From positions 1 through 20,294 of IMG/VR virus record IMGVR_UViG_3300048912_000372: DNA of 20,294 bases, one strand, 5' to 3'. The notes beneath the pieces are model-generated. The model saw only the letters and a list, made by a program, of their open reading frames with translations, made no database searches and had not been told where the DNA came from. The stretch's first letter is position 1, and every line of letters starts with the position of its first letter. Positions 1-8,645 of the stretch are shown here, one piece after another. A program made the position numbers and the translations under genes. The DNA comes from a virus.

Positions 1-936
1 GAACCAGACCGGCTCACCGACAGCTTGCGATGCCGCCAGGTCATAGACCAAGCACTGGTCCGGCAGGTGCACCATCAGCTGGTTGTGGCCCTTGTGCACC
101 TTCGCCTCGACGTAGGCCATGGACAGCTGGCGCTCCGTGTACGCCAGCAGGATCTTGTCGACCTCGGCTGTCGAGATCTTTTCCGTGCTGCCGGCGCCCA
201 TCAGGTAGACGGCCGGCGCCTCGTTCTTGCCGCTTCCGAGGAAGGCGAAGGTCTGCGCGAACTGCGAATAGGTGTGGGTGCCCAGGATTCCGCGCGTCAC
301 CTGGGCGCCGTCGATCCTCTGGAATGGGAAGTTGTCTCCGCCGACGTTGTCGAAGACCTCGATCGTGTAGCGGCCCAGCGCATAGGCTTCATTGCGCAGT
401 TCGTCGACGGCCAGGATCGGGTCGGGGTCCGCCTCGGCGCTGCCGTATTTCAGCGGGTTCACTGCATACGGATCGTTCAGCTCCGTGACGACCAGGCTGG
501 TGCCGTCGGTGCTCATGAAGTAGCCAGCGATCCAGCGCCCATCGATCACGGTGCCAAGGTCAGGATCCAGCACTTGGCTGAGCACCGCGCCGTCCCAGTA
601 GTAGAGCCGGCCGCCCGACCAGATGGCGAGTCGGTCAAACCCGTTGTCCATTGTGACCTGGCCGCCCGGCCCTACATCCCCGAGCACGCTCACGGCGCCA
701 GTGGCGGAGATCGACACCAGGTTCGTGCCCATCACGCGATAACACAGGTCGCCCCAGCGGAACCCCCCGCGATCGACGCCTGGACCGACGCCGAACTGCG
801 TGATGCCATCGGCGGGACTCAGATATCCGGTGCTGATGCCGGTCTGCTTCGGCACCGGCACCAGGTTGCGCGGGTAGCTGGTGCGGAAGTCCGCGACCGG
901 GTCCGCATAGATGCCGTTGAGGATCGGGATCTGCAT
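1..936 (-). CDS. P22 gp10-like packaged DNA stabilisation protein (3' end cut by window edge)
   Basis: The ATG at 936 opens a frame that stays open to base 1, giving 312 residues of a protein about 470 long in P22. The visible part follows P22 gp10 as I recall it: an early segment ending in a conserved aromatic patch, then a segment reading APAVYLMGAGSTEKISTAEV, followed by the HLPDQCLVYDLAASQ stretch, which corresponds to HLPRHVLVYDASSSQ in P22. In P22, gp10 forms a hexameric ring that extends the gp4 ring below the portal and helps plug the head after packaging. The start lies 6 bases after the stop of the preceding small gene. Its position after the coat and gp4 genes is the P22 order. Family assignment is firm; the missing C-terminus is only due to the window edge. 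Confidence 0.88.
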   Translation of the reverse strand, partial: MQIPILNGIYADPVADFRTSYPRNLVPVPKQTGISTGYLSPADGITQFGVGPGVDRGGFRWGDLCYRVMGTNLVSISATGAVSVLGDVGPGGQVTMDNGFDRLAIWSGGRLYYWDGAVLSQVLDPDLGTVIDGRWIAGYFMSTDGTSLVVTELNDPYAVNPLKYGSAEADPDPILAVDELRNEAYALGRYTIEVFDNVGGDNFPFQRIDGAQVTRGILGTHTYSQFAQTFAFLGSGKNEAPAVYLMGAGSTEKISTAEVDKILLAYTERQLSMAYVEAKVHKGHNQLMVHLPDQCLVYDLAASQAVGEPVWF

Positions 937-942
937 GGCAGG

Positions 943-1401
943 TCAGCCGACGCGGTACCAGGACCCGTTCACGCCGTCGTAGCGCAGGCGGAAAAAGCCG
1001 TTGGCGGTCAGCGCGGTCGGCGCGCCGTTCACGGTGGCGCCGTTGCCGGCCACCGTCAGCGCGGCGACGGACTGCGTGCTGGTGACGAGCAGCTCCTGCC
1101 CGTCGACGCACAGCGCCTTGGCGGGCAGCGTCACCGTGCCCGCGGCGTAGCCAGCCAGCGGCGTGAGGAGCAGGTAGATGCCGGCGCCATCCGTTGGCGG
1201 CGCGATCTGCACGTTGAAACCGGTCGCGTTCGGCGCCGAATACTGCGTGATCAGCGTGCCCTGCGGCGTCAGCAGCTCCTGCAGCGCGCGCGCGAAGTCC
1301 GCGAGCGAAGCCTTCGCGTCGCGCCCATTCGGCGTGTCGAGGAACGGGATCTGCGAGTCGGACGCCGGCGTGCCGTTGCCCAGGCGGTTGATCGAGCTCA
1401 T
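943..1401 (-). CDS. Unknown structural candidate between gp4-like and gp10-like genes
   Basis: This gene encodes 152 residues starting MSSINRLGNGTPASDSQIPF. The ATG at 1401 was chosen over an upstream in-frame start because it overlaps the gp4-like stop as ATGA and has an AGGA six bases upstream. The N-terminal third is polar with a helical segment (KASLADFARALQELL). The rest is rich in Gly, Ala, Thr and Val with alternating hydrophobics, and ends in a WYRV motif, suggesting a beta-rich fold. No transmembrane segment or enzyme motif is seen. I do not recognise a named family. Lying between two tail-neck genes it is probably a virion or tail component, but that is inference from position only. 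Confidence 0.8.
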   Translation of the reverse strand: MSSINRLGNGTPASDSQIPFLDTPNGRDAKASLADFARALQELLTPQGTLITQYSAPNATGFNVQIAPPTDGAGIYLLLTPLAGYAAGTVTLPAKALCVDGQELLVTSTQSVAALTVAGNGATVNGAPTALTANGFFRLRYDGVNGSWYRVG

Positions 1402-1895
1402 GGTGCGTCCTGTGGGATGTCGAGGTCGCCGCCCTGGGCCACGCGCAGCGGATCGCGGCACGGGCCAGGGAAGAACGGACCAGGGTAGGAATAGACGGTC
1501 CGGTTGCCGGCGCCGCGCGGGAGGGTGTTGGGCAGCTGCTGCTGGCGTGGCATCGCGGCCGCGGACATGAGTGCGTCGAAGCCCTCGGCGGCCGACCGCT
1601 TCGTGTCCTGGCTGACCTGCTTGCCGTAGCCGGGCGCGAGCCGGACCGCGAGGTTCAGATAGACCGTCTCGACGGCCGTGTCGGGCAGGCCCGATTCGGT
1701 GTCGGGGTCCGAGTCGTCAGGGCTGGACGGGAAGGCGTAGCCCAGGCGGATGCCCTTGGCGTCCCAGGTCGCCATCATCGTGTCGAGGCGGCGCAGCGCG
1801 GTGATCTGCTCCTCGGGCGAGATGTCGAACTCGTAGCCCTGCAGCGAGAGCTCGCTGAGGGCCTCCGAGATCAGTTGCTTCTTCGTCCAGCCCAT
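1398..1895 (-). CDS. P22 gp4-like tail accessory factor
   Basis: The 165-residue product starts MGWTKKQLISEALSELSLQG. It matches P22 gp4 (166 residues) in length and in landmarks: a helical N-terminus, the DTMMATWDAKGIRLGYAF segment (DLEAMMAEWYQDGIIIGYVF in P22), the LNLAVRLAPGYG segment (HNLACRIAPDY in P22), and a C-terminal region LPRGAGN similar to MPTGSGN. In P22, gp4 binds under the portal as a ring and is the first neck protein added after packaging; it has also been reported to have peptidoglycan hydrolase activity. A GAGG lies about five bases before the ATG. The stop overlaps the next start as ATGA, so the two genes are probably translationally coupled. Confidence 0.9.
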   Translation of the reverse strand: MGWTKKQLISEALSELSLQGYEFDISPEEQITALRRLDTMMATWDAKGIRLGYAFPSSPDDSDPDTESGLPDTAVETVYLNLAVRLAPGYGKQVSQDTKRSAAEGFDALMSAAAMPRQQQLPNTLPRGAGNRTVYSYPGPFFPGPCRDPLRVAQGGDLDIPQDAP

Positions 1896-1902
1896 GCCGG
1901 CC

Positions 1903-2244
1903 TCACTGCGCCGCTTCGGCCAGCTTCGCGGCGATGGCCTCGGAGAGCTTCTTGTCCGAGGTCTGCGCCTTGAACGAGATGCCCAGCTCGGTCGCCTTCT
2001 GCTCGAGCTCGGCGCGGGTCGGCGCGCGGTTCTCGTCCTTGGCGTCGTCGTCGGTCTTGCGCTTCGCGTCCAGCACCGCCTGGTGCGCATCGAGCGCGCC
2101 GCGGGCCGTCTCATGCCAGCCGTCGGCCAGCGCCAGCTCGAGCTCGTCCTGCGACGTGACGACGCGTGACGTGACGCCCTCGCCATCGACGAGTTCGGCG
2201 CCGGGCGCGGTGAAGACGGCCTTGGGGAAGTGGATGTTGTCCAT
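1903..2244 (-). CDS. Small phage protein with C-terminal HeH/LEM-like helical domain
   Basis: The 113-residue product starts MDNIHFPKAVFTAPGAELV and has a GGAG six bases before its ATG. Three parts can be seen: a beta-like N-terminus with a DGWH motif; a charged middle (AKRKTDDDAKDENR); and a C-terminal module (TRAELEQKATELGIS, then KKLSEAIAAKLAEA) that has the helix-LGI-helix pattern of HeH/LEM or SAP-like domains common in small phage head-region proteins. It sits just after the coat gene and before the gp4-like gene. Function is not known; a head or DNA-binding accessory role is possible. The domain call is by eye. Confidence 0.8.
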   Translation of the reverse strand: MDNIHFPKAVFTAPGAELVDGEGVTSRVVTSQDELELALADGWHETARGALDAHQAVLDAKRKTDDDAKDENRAPTRAELEQKATELGISFKAQTSDKKLSEAIAAKLAEAAQ

Positions 2245-2315
2245 GTCGATCTCCGGTAGGAGGAAGGGGAAAGGGGCCGCGCGATGCGACCCCCGGGTTC
2301 ACGCCGTCCCGGCGA

Positions 2316-3698
2316 TCAGGTCTGGTTGGCGATGACGATGCCGGCCAGCTCCGGCTGCAGCACCGTCACGGCATACAGCGAGGTGAAGCGGCAGGTCGTC
2401 TTCGCCTTCAGGTGGTCGAACTGGTAGCTCATGATCAGCGGGATACCGTTCTTCGAGGTCGACGTCATGATCTGAGCGCCCTGCCCTTCCGGGAACGCCA
2501 GCTTGCCGGCCATCAGCTCGACCGCGCCTTCGACCCAGAACGGGCAGGCGGGCTTGGTCGCCGTGTTCAGGAAGGTGATGGCGGCACCGTTGGCGCCGGC
2601 CTGAGTCACGTTCTTGTAGGGGCCAGTCGCCACGAGCGCGGGCGTGATCACCAGGCTGGAGGTGCCGCCGCCGCTGATGACGCGGAACGTCTGCAGCTGG
2701 CCGGTGTCGTCCTTGGTGATGTTGTGCACCGAGTTCACCGCGGTGCCGCCCGAGCCGATCGTGAACGCGTCGCCGTTCTTGATGTTGGCGATGTTCGCGC
2801 CGGCGACCGTGATGGTCATGCGACGGTTGTCGGTCGGCAGGTCACCGGTCATCGCCGACGGCGTGAACGACGCGGCCGCACCCAGCGTGGTGCCGGTCAC
2901 GGTACCGACGGCCGCCAGGTTGTACAGGTTGTCCGTGCGGAAGGTGCGGAAGCCGGCGATGTCGGGCACGCGCGAGCGCTCGTACGCATCCAGGTTCACG
3001 TTGCCGAGGTACGCGCGGTTGCCCAGGTCCTTCGCGATGTCCTTGTAATCGAACGGGTTGAAGAAGAACTTGCGGCCGAGGTTCAGCGGCATGCCCTTGG
3101 CCAGCAGCGTGGCTTCGGCCAGCGCGCCATCGTCCCAGCTGATCGCGCCGACCTTCTTGATGACGTTGGCGCCTTGCAGCGCCACCGCCGTGTAGAGGTC
3201 CGAGTCGATCTTGCCCGACAGACGCAGACCGGCGGCGCGGCCGGCGTTGGTCTTGTGCGTGGGGTCACGCATTTCCTTGGCATCCAGCGTGTACAGGATG
3301 TTCTCGGGCGATTTGTAGGTCGCCGGCACCTGGCGCTGGATCAGGTCGGTGGGCGTGGCGGCGCTGATGTCCAGGCCGGTCACGGTGTCCATGTGGTAGT
3401 CCTGCGGCCGGTACACGGTGTCGCCGGCGCGCTGCATCGCCTGCTGGTCCGGGTACATGAAGGCTGCTTCCTGCGAGATCACGCAGGCGGCATCGAAGCC
3501 GACCACGAATTCCTCGAACAGGATCTCCAGGTCCTTGGTCAGCGCGTTGACGCCGAGAGCCAGGCCGCTGCGCTGCGCCTGCTTGAAGACGATCGCGCGC
3601 GCGCGGTTGGAAGCGGAGCGCAGAAGGTCCTGCGCGTTGATGGTCAGGGAGATGGCGGCCGCCGCGACGGCGGTGAGCTTGCGGGTCTTGATGTCCAC
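2316..3698 (-). CDS. P22-like major capsid (coat) protein
   Basis: The best start is a GTG at 3698, preceded by AGAGGAG with six bases between the AGGAG and the GTG; it gives 460 residues (P22 gp5 has 430). Landmarks shared with P22 coat include an N-terminal helical region with QDYHMD and RQVPATYKSP segments, the KFFFNPFDYKDIAKDLGNR stretch (YFFNPQDYKKAGYDLTKR in P22), the REFERENCE-like RRMTITVAGANIANIKNGD insertion-domain segment (RFATVTLSATTGMKRGD in P22), and a C-terminus ending in a Phe-rich beta strand and PELAGIVIANQT. The fold expected is HK97-like with a telokin-like insertion. The 134 bases between this gene and the scaffold gene hold no further gene; they include a short hairpin at 3729-3743 in the leader. 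Confidence 0.92.
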   Translation of the reverse strand: MDIKTRKLTAVAAAAISLTINAQDLLRSASNRARAIVFKQAQRSGLALGVNALTKDLEILFEEFVVGFDAACVISQEAAFMYPDQQAMQRAGDTVYRPQDYHMDTVTGLDISAATPTDLIQRQVPATYKSPENILYTLDAKEMRDPTHKTNAGRAAGLRLSGKIDSDLYTAVALQGANVIKKVGAISWDDGALAEATLLAKGMPLNLGRKFFFNPFDYKDIAKDLGNRAYLGNVNLDAYERSRVPDIAGFRTFRTDNLYNLAAVGTVTGTTLGAAASFTPSAMTGDLPTDNRRMTITVAGANIANIKNGDAFTIGSGGTAVNSVHNITKDDTGQLQTFRVISGGGTSSLVITPALVATGPYKNVTQAGANGAAITFLNTATKPACPFWVEGAVELMAGKLAFPEGQGAQIMTSTSKNGIPLIMSYQFDHLKAKTTCRFTSLYAVTVLQPELAGIVIANQT

Positions 3699-3832
3699 GA
3701 TGGACTCCTCTGGGATGAGTAGGCGGATGCGGCGTGATGCCGCGGCTGCTTGCTCATCCGTTGAGGGCCGGACGGGGGCCACCTGACAGCCCTTGAGGTG
3801 GGCGAATCCTGGTTGGCGAGACGCGTGAGGCG

Positions 3833-4834
3833 TCAGGCCGATTGCTTGGGACGGCTCTTCTCGGCCTGCTGGCGCTTGAAGGCGGTGACCTTCGAGTAAT
3901 CGCCGGACTCGCGCGCTTCCTTGCGCAGGCGTTCGAGCTGGTTGTCCACCGCGGCGGCGCCGGCGACATTGCCGCGGACGACGCGCTCGGGGGCCGGTGC
4001 TGCCTTGGTCTTCGATACCTTCATTTCGGATTCCAGCTTGGTGATTGCGACGGTGAACTTGATCGGGTCGGTGATGGCCGAGAGCTCCTTGAGCTTCTTC
4101 GGCGCGCTGCCCAGTGCATACACCATGAGGGCGGCCTTCTTGGGCTCCATCGCCACGAGCAGGATGCCCTGCTGCGTCTGGTTCAGCGAGTCCTTGACGG
4201 CGTCCTCGGCATCTTCGAAGTGATCGACCTTCAGCGCAGCCTTGGCGGTGTCGTATGCGGACTGCGTGCGCTGCCAGCTCTCGCGCTGCTGCTGCTCGGC
4301 GGTCTCGCGATCGGCCTTCTGCTTGGCGGCGGCGTTGGAGCGGTTGTTCCAGTCGGCCCAGTCCTTCTTGAACTTGGCCTTGCCCTCTTCGGTCCAGGTC
4401 TCGTAGTCGTCGACCTCCGGCTCCTTGCCGACCTCGATCTGCTGCGGCTCGACCGGGCGGCCGGCGCTGATCTGCGATTCGAGCTCGCGGATGCGGCGGT
4501 CCTTCTCGCGGTTGCTCTTGCGCAGGTCGCGCAGCCAGTCGGGGGCGCGCTTCTCGTCCTCGGGCTGCTCCGGCTCCTCGCCGATCGAGACCACGAGCGG
4601 GCCTTCGCCGTCTTCTTCCGAAGCCTCTTCGCCTTCGGCATCCTCGCCGTCAGCGTCATCGGCACTCGACTCGTCACCGTCGTCGGAACCTTCGCCGTCG
4701 TCTTCGGGAGCGTCCTCTCCATCCTGCTCATCGCCGTCGACCGCCTCCTCGCCATCCACCACCCGCAGGAGGTAGGGAGCGAGCAAACGCAGCAGCAGGG
4801 CGGAGAGCTTGGGCATGGTTGAAGTGCTCGTCAT
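3833..4834 (-). CDS. P22 gp8-like scaffolding protein
   Basis: The product is 333 residues from the ATG at 4834, or 327 from the ATG at 4816; neither has a convincing ribosome site, and a TTG at 4876 is also in frame. P22 gp8 has 303. After a short hydrophobic start (PKLSALLLRLLAPYLL) comes an unusually long Asp/Glu-rich tract covering roughly residues 25-90. A charged coiled-coil middle follows, with a QISAGRPVEP linker and a YETWTEEGKAKFKKDWADW segment (INAYLSEEGLAKYDYDN in P22). Then comes the helical EPKKAALMVYALGSAPKKL segment (PEKSAALMYHLGANPEKA in P22). The basic C-terminal helix-turn-helix, which binds coat in P22, is present as QLERLRKEARESGDYSKVT. It lies between portal and coat, as in P22. 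Confidence 0.9.
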   Translation of the reverse strand: MTSTSTMPKLSALLLRLLAPYLLRVVDGEEAVDGDEQDGEDAPEDDGEGSDDGDESSADDADGEDAEGEEASEEDGEGPLVVSIGEEPEQPEDEKRAPDWLRDLRKSNREKDRRIRELESQISAGRPVEPQQIEVGKEPEVDDYETWTEEGKAKFKKDWADWNNRSNAAAKQKADRETAEQQQRESWQRTQSAYDTAKAALKVDHFEDAEDAVKDSLNQTQQGILLVAMEPKKAALMVYALGSAPKKLKELSAITDPIKFTVAITKLESEMKVSKTKAAPAPERVVRGNVAGAAAVDNQLERLRKEARESGDYSKVTAFKRQQAEKSRPKQSA

Positions 4835-4896
4835 CAGAATGGCGGCATTGGAAACCTGCACTGCGGTTGTACGCAAACAGGTTTAGCGGCTCTGCG

Positions 4897-6972
4897 CTAC
4901 AGCCCTCCAGCCGGAGCGGAGACCTGTGGGGCCATGGCACCCATCACCGCTTGGGCCACCGCAAGCTGCTGGTCGCCGACCGCGACGCCAGCCTCGACCA
5001 TCGTCTTGATCGCCTGCGTCTGCTTCAGGTCCGTGTCCGCGTCGGTGTTCACCACCTTCGCCCGCGACAGCGCCGCATCCTGGATCTGCTTCTCTGCCGC
5101 GGCCAGCAGGTACTGCGCGTTCGGATCCGGCTGCTGGTTGGCCTGCTCGACGGCCATTTCCTGCTGCTCCTGCTCGGTCGGGCTGACGACGCCCATGCGG
5201 ACCAGCTTGTTGCGGGCCCAGGCGCGGACATCGTCCATGCCTTCGCCCTCGAGGTTCATCATCACCATGCCGGTCAGGACCTGGATCGTCTCCGGGTCCT
5301 GCGTGAACTGCATCACGCCGATGAGCGAGCGCACGGTGGCGGCGCGCCGGCTGGTGCTGCTCGGGCCGACGTCCACGTCCACCTCGAAGTTCGCCTTGGT
5401 GATGTCGTTCAGCATCACCTGGCGCCCCTCCTCGCGGTTGAACGCCGGCTGATTCATCACCACGCTGCCGATCTCGCCGTTCCGGCCAACCGTCTTCATG
5501 CGGCGGCTCTTCTCCACGACGATGGCGCGCATCATCGACAGCCACACCTCGCCGCTGCGCTTCATCGCGCGCTTGAAGTTGGACACGTAGATGAACGACT
5601 GCATGTCCAGGCGGTTCTGGATCAGCTCGACGGCCTTGCCGCTGAGGTTGGGCTCCATCTGCTCGCCGGCCTGCTGGTTGCCGAGGAGGTCCTGCAGCGC
5701 CTGCTCGGCGATCTGCGCCAGCGCGGCCATCGCCGGCGGCACCTGCGGCGCCTTCGTGTAGGCCATGGGCACGTTCGAGCCCGGGATCGGGTTGCCCTCT
5801 GCGTCCTTGAGCGAGTCGGCCAGCAGGTAGGGGAACTTCTCGACGTTGTCGTTCGCCCACATGTAGGCGTACTTCGCCACCTGCTTGGGGTCAAAGATCG
5901 GCTTCTCGATGTCGAAGCGGGCGGCCATCTCGGCGAGCCACGACATCAGCATGTTGATCAGGCGCTGCGCGTCCTTGGCGTAGCGGACCAGGCCGGAGCA
6001 GCGCTCGACGCCGTCGATCACGCGGCGCTGGCCGTAGGCGATGACGATGGGGATGCAGCGGCCCGGGATCAGCCCGCAGTCCTCGAGGACGCGGCCGCCG
6101 CTGAGCAGGTACTTGTGGACGACGCGGCGCTTGATCTTCTTCTCGCGCACCAGACGGAAGCCGGTGGCGGCCAGCTCATCGAGCATCTGCGGGTCGCGCT
6201 CGATGTCCTCGTCCGAGACACGCATGTCCGGCGCCTCCTCGTCGAGCCCGCGGAAGTAGCGCACCGTGGCGCTCTTCTCCTCGACCTTGTAGAGCTCGGC
6301 GACCCACACGATGTCCGGCGTGCACCAGTCGAATTCGCAGCGCTGGATCTCCTTGGACCAGCTGCTCGGGTCCTCGCCGAACTCTTCGCGGTACTCGTCG
6401 GGCGTGTAGGCGTTGAGCACGTAGCAGCGCTTCGCGTCGGCCTTGTCCTGCCGCTTGGCGCCGAGGTCGAAGAACACGCAGCTGTCGGCGTCGAAGATCG
6501 GCTCCATGACGATGCGCTGCTGGTCGTTCTCGTCGTCCTCCTCGTCCTCGTAGCAGCTGCGCAGCCGCCACGCGCCGATGCCGCCGCCGACAGCATCCTC
6601 GAAGGCGTTGTCGTACGCCTCCTCGGCGGTGCACGACTTCTCGTCGGACCGGTAGAGGCCATCGCAGGCATCGGCCAGCTTGTCGTTCGACGCGCCGTCC
6701 TTGGGCGTGAAGTCGACGGTGATGCGGTTGTTGCGGTACTCGTTGACGACGCGGATGACCGCGAGGTTCACCTTGTTGAACTCGAACCGCGGCTTGTTCT
6801 CGAACTGGCGTCCGAGCGGACCCTCCCACTGCGCGCCGGCCAGCGCGTAGAAGCGCCGGTCCTCCAGGCACTGCAGGCGCTCCTCGCGCACCGCGGCCTG
6901 GATGTCGTCGAACTCGCGCAGCGCCTCGCGGTGGATCTTGTCGAGCCGCTCTTCGGTGGTTTGGCGCGGCAT
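4897..6972 (-). CDS. P22-like portal protein
   Basis: The 691-residue product (725 in P22 gp1) starts MPRQTTEERLDKIHREALRE. It shows the P22 portal pattern: an early W-E segment (LAGAQWEGPLGRQFENKPR), the NEYRNNRITVDFTPKDG stretch, an acidic EDEEDDEND patch, GRCIPIVIAYGQRRVIDGVE, the crown-leading helices (AKDAQRLINMLMSWLAEMAA), and the SSTSRRAATVRSLIGVM segment. The last 100 residues are Gln- and Ala-rich and helical, like the barrel of P22 portal. The dodecameric portal is the vertex through which terminase packages DNA. A GGTGAG lies just before the ATG, and the gap to the preceding hydrolase gene is 4 bases. Confidence 0.93.
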   Translation of the reverse strand: MPRQTTEERLDKIHREALREFDDIQAAVREERLQCLEDRRFYALAGAQWEGPLGRQFENKPRFEFNKVNLAVIRVVNEYRNNRITVDFTPKDGASNDKLADACDGLYRSDEKSCTAEEAYDNAFEDAVGGGIGAWRLRSCYEDEEDDENDQQRIVMEPIFDADSCVFFDLGAKRQDKADAKRCYVLNAYTPDEYREEFGEDPSSWSKEIQRCEFDWCTPDIVWVAELYKVEEKSATVRYFRGLDEEAPDMRVSDEDIERDPQMLDELAATGFRLVREKKIKRRVVHKYLLSGGRVLEDCGLIPGRCIPIVIAYGQRRVIDGVERCSGLVRYAKDAQRLINMLMSWLAEMAARFDIEKPIFDPKQVAKYAYMWANDNVEKFPYLLADSLKDAEGNPIPGSNVPMAYTKAPQVPPAMAALAQIAEQALQDLLGNQQAGEQMEPNLSGKAVELIQNRLDMQSFIYVSNFKRAMKRSGEVWLSMMRAIVVEKSRRMKTVGRNGEIGSVVMNQPAFNREEGRQVMLNDITKANFEVDVDVGPSSTSRRAATVRSLIGVMQFTQDPETIQVLTGMVMMNLEGEGMDDVRAWARNKLVRMGVVSPTEQEQQEMAVEQANQQPDPNAQYLLAAAEKQIQDAALSRAKVVNTDADTDLKQTQAIKTMVEAGVAVGDQQLAVAQAVMGAMAPQVSAPAGGL

Positions 6973-6976
6973 GGTC

Positions 6977-8407
6977 TCACCCGATCATGTCGAAGATCGC
7001 GCCGTAGGTCTCCGCCATGACGCGGTAGCCAGTGGCGTTGGGGTGCAGCACGTTGAAGTACCAGAGCGGGTTGACCTCCTGCGGCCCCCATTTCGTCCAG
7101 GTGTCCTGGAAGACGACGCCGTCGGCCTCGCAGAGGTCACGGATGGCGTCGACGTAGGACTTCTGCGTGGCGCGGGTGGCGGAGGTGATGCGCGACGGCA
7201 CGCCGGACCGGACGATGACGTCCGTGCCCTGAGCTTTCGCGGCCACGATGATCTTGTGCAGGTCGCCGATCACCGTTCCGGGCGTCGACGCGTTCCCGAT
7301 CGCCGTGCCGGCGACCCAGTCGTTGATGCACGGCCCCAGCTCCAGCAGATCCGGGTTGATCAGCTGCATCATGTTCAGCGCGCTGTACGGATTGGTGGAG
7401 TCCGCCCACTGCGCGACCTTCGAACCGGCGTAGGCGCCGCTGATGCAGCGCACCTGCGGGATGGTGCTGTTGTACGCATCGATGCCCAGCACGGTGACCG
7501 GGTTCGTCGTCGCGTCGTGGTCGATGGAGATCGCGGTGGTGGCCAGTGCGCCCTTGAACGTCAGCACGATGACGCCTTCGGCGCCCGCGGTGCTGATCGG
7601 CCCCTGCGAGGTGTCGCCAGCGCGCGAGAGCGTGATGCTTCCGCCGCCGGCTTGGCGTCGCACATAGACGACGTAGGTATCGCATTCCGACCAGGTCGAG
7701 TAGGTCAGCGACGTGCTCGCCGTGGTGGACTTGATCGGCCGGCCGCCGAGCGTGGTGATGGTCGCGTCGCTGGCCCAGCCGCTGCCCAGCGTGACGAGCG
7801 GGTTGTACTGGGTCAGCGTGTTGGCCACGTCGGCCGCGCCGCCGTCGCCCATCCAGTTCTCGGAGAACGCCTGCAGGCCGGGCCGCGTGATGACGTTGGC
7901 GAACTGCTGCGCCAGGCAGTAGAGCCGCGCGCCGACGAGGCCGCCGGATCCCGGGCCGTAGCTGCCAGCCTCGGTGCTGTCGCCCATGTTGAGCGCGATC
8001 ATCATGTCGGTGCCGGCCGCGACCGCGTTCTTCTTCGCCTTCGAGCGAACGAAGCTGGAGGGGCGCGTCGCACCGTACATCGCGAGGTTGCCGGCGTAGG
8101 CGCGACCGGCGTTCAGAGGGAGACCGGGCGCGGTGAGCGCCGTACCCGACGAGTCGGCGACGACGCGGCCCATGCTGCCCGTGATGCGCCCGGCGCTGTA
8201 GCTCAGCGGCAGCAGCGCGGTGACACCGATGGTGCGCGTGTCTCGGAACGGCCCGATGCGGGTTACCGAGGCTCCCAGCGTGTACGACGTCCCGGAGGCT
8301 TGGCCGTCGGCGATGACCGCCTGGCCCTGCCCGACGGCATCGAAGATCAGGTCCTGTCCGGCCTGGAGGGGAATGTTGACGGTCTTGCCGGCGGCGATGG
8401 TTGGCAT
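6977..8407 (-). CDS. SGNH/GDSL hydrolase, probably virion-associated esterase
   Basis: The 476-residue product has about 130 N-terminal residues without enzyme motifs (starts MPTIAAGKTVNIPLQAGQ), then an SGNH hydrolase. Block I is GDSTEAGS with nucleophile Ser144; block III is GPCINDW with Asn362; block V is LHPNATGY with His455. The position three before this His, usually Asp, is Asn452. Between blocks I and III lies a beta-rich insertion of about 150 residues, the kind of module seen in carbohydrate esterases. No signal peptide or membrane segment is present. It is inserted between the large terminase and portal genes, which adjoin in P22. Inference: a structural or tail-associated enzyme acting on surface polysaccharide, perhaps a deacetylase. 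The fold call is firm; substrate and virion location are not shown by sequence. Confidence 0.85.
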   Translation of the reverse strand: MPTIAAGKTVNIPLQAGQDLIFDAVGQGQAVIADGQASGTSYTLGASVTRIGPFRDTRTIGVTALLPLSYSAGRITGSMGRVVADSSGTALTAPGLPLNAGRAYAGNLAMYGATRPSSFVRSKAKKNAVAAGTDMMIALNMGDSTEAGSYGPGSGGLVGARLYCLAQQFANVITRPGLQAFSENWMGDGGAADVANTLTQYNPLVTLGSGWASDATITTLGGRPIKSTTASTSLTYSTWSECDTYVVYVRRQAGGGSITLSRAGDTSQGPISTAGAEGVIVLTFKGALATTAISIDHDATTNPVTVLGIDAYNSTIPQVRCISGAYAGSKVAQWADSTNPYSALNMMQLINPDLLELGPCINDWVAGTAIGNASTPGTVIGDLHKIIVAAKAQGTDVIVRSGVPSRITSATRATQKSYVDAIRDLCEADGVVFQDTWTKWGPQEVNPLWYFNVLHPNATGYRVMAETYGAIFDMIG

Positions 8408-8453
8408 AGCAGTTCATCCTGTGAATCGGATGAGCTGCTGGCGGCTCGGCTAC

Positions 8454-8603
8454 TCAGCGGACGCAGGGCGTCGTGATGGTGTGATGGCCGGCGCTGATCT
8501 CCGGCTTTCCATATGGCGTGCATTGGTGGTCAGCGTGGCATTGAACCTCAGTCGCCACTCTTCGTGTCCTGAGCCGCGCTTCCACGGCCTCTAATGGTTC
8601 CAC
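8454..8603 (-). CDS. Doubtful small ORF between large terminase and SGNH gene
   Basis: The 238 bases between the large terminase stop and the SGNH start hold one frame of 49 codons from a GTG at 8603, containing the segment CTPYGKPEISAGHHTITTPC. No good ribosome site precedes it, though an internal GTG at 8582 has AGAGG two bases upstream. It has a Cys/His-rich middle but no motif I recognise. It may be chance; it is listed because the gap is otherwise unexplained in a genome that is elsewhere tightly packed. Confidence 0.22.
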   Translation of the reverse strand: MEPLEAVEARLRTRRVATEVQCHADHQCTPYGKPEISAGHHTITTPCVR

Positions 8604-8645
8604 GCCAACCGCGCATCAGCCTGCGCATTCATCACGGACCGGAGT

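Noticed and set aside
943-1461. Longer start for the gene before gp10
   Set aside because: The extra 20 residues are Arg/Pro/Gly-rich and overlap the gp4-like gene; the ATG at 1401 has a ribosome site and an ATGA overlap.
25-1488. Long plus-strand open frame at the left edge
   Set aside because: It runs antisense to the gp10-like and neighbouring genes, is rich in Arg, Val and His, and has no ribosome site or family match.
2245-2315. Possible terminator between coat and the HeH-like gene
   Set aside because: Only a four-pair GCCG/CGGC stem is visible and no T-run; transcription probably continues through.
3820-3834. GACGC/GCGTC hairpin at the scaffold stop as a terminator
   Set aside because: The stem is only five pairs and no T-run follows on the minus strand, so it is not supported as a terminator.
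4819-7020. Long open frame on the plus strand opposite the portal gene
   Set aside because: It is the complement of a well-supported portal frame; the product is Arg-, Leu- and His-rich with no family features, as expected for antisense frames in GC-rich DNA. The same applies to 2412-3722, 3842-4822, 8664-10082 and 14761-16158.
8530-8610. tRNA-like segment on the minus strand (GGTTCAATG followed later by CCACCA)
   Set aside because: The T-stem pairs poorly and no matching 5' acceptor strand or anticodon arm is present. Only a loose GGCGTGG/CCACGC inverted repeat remains.
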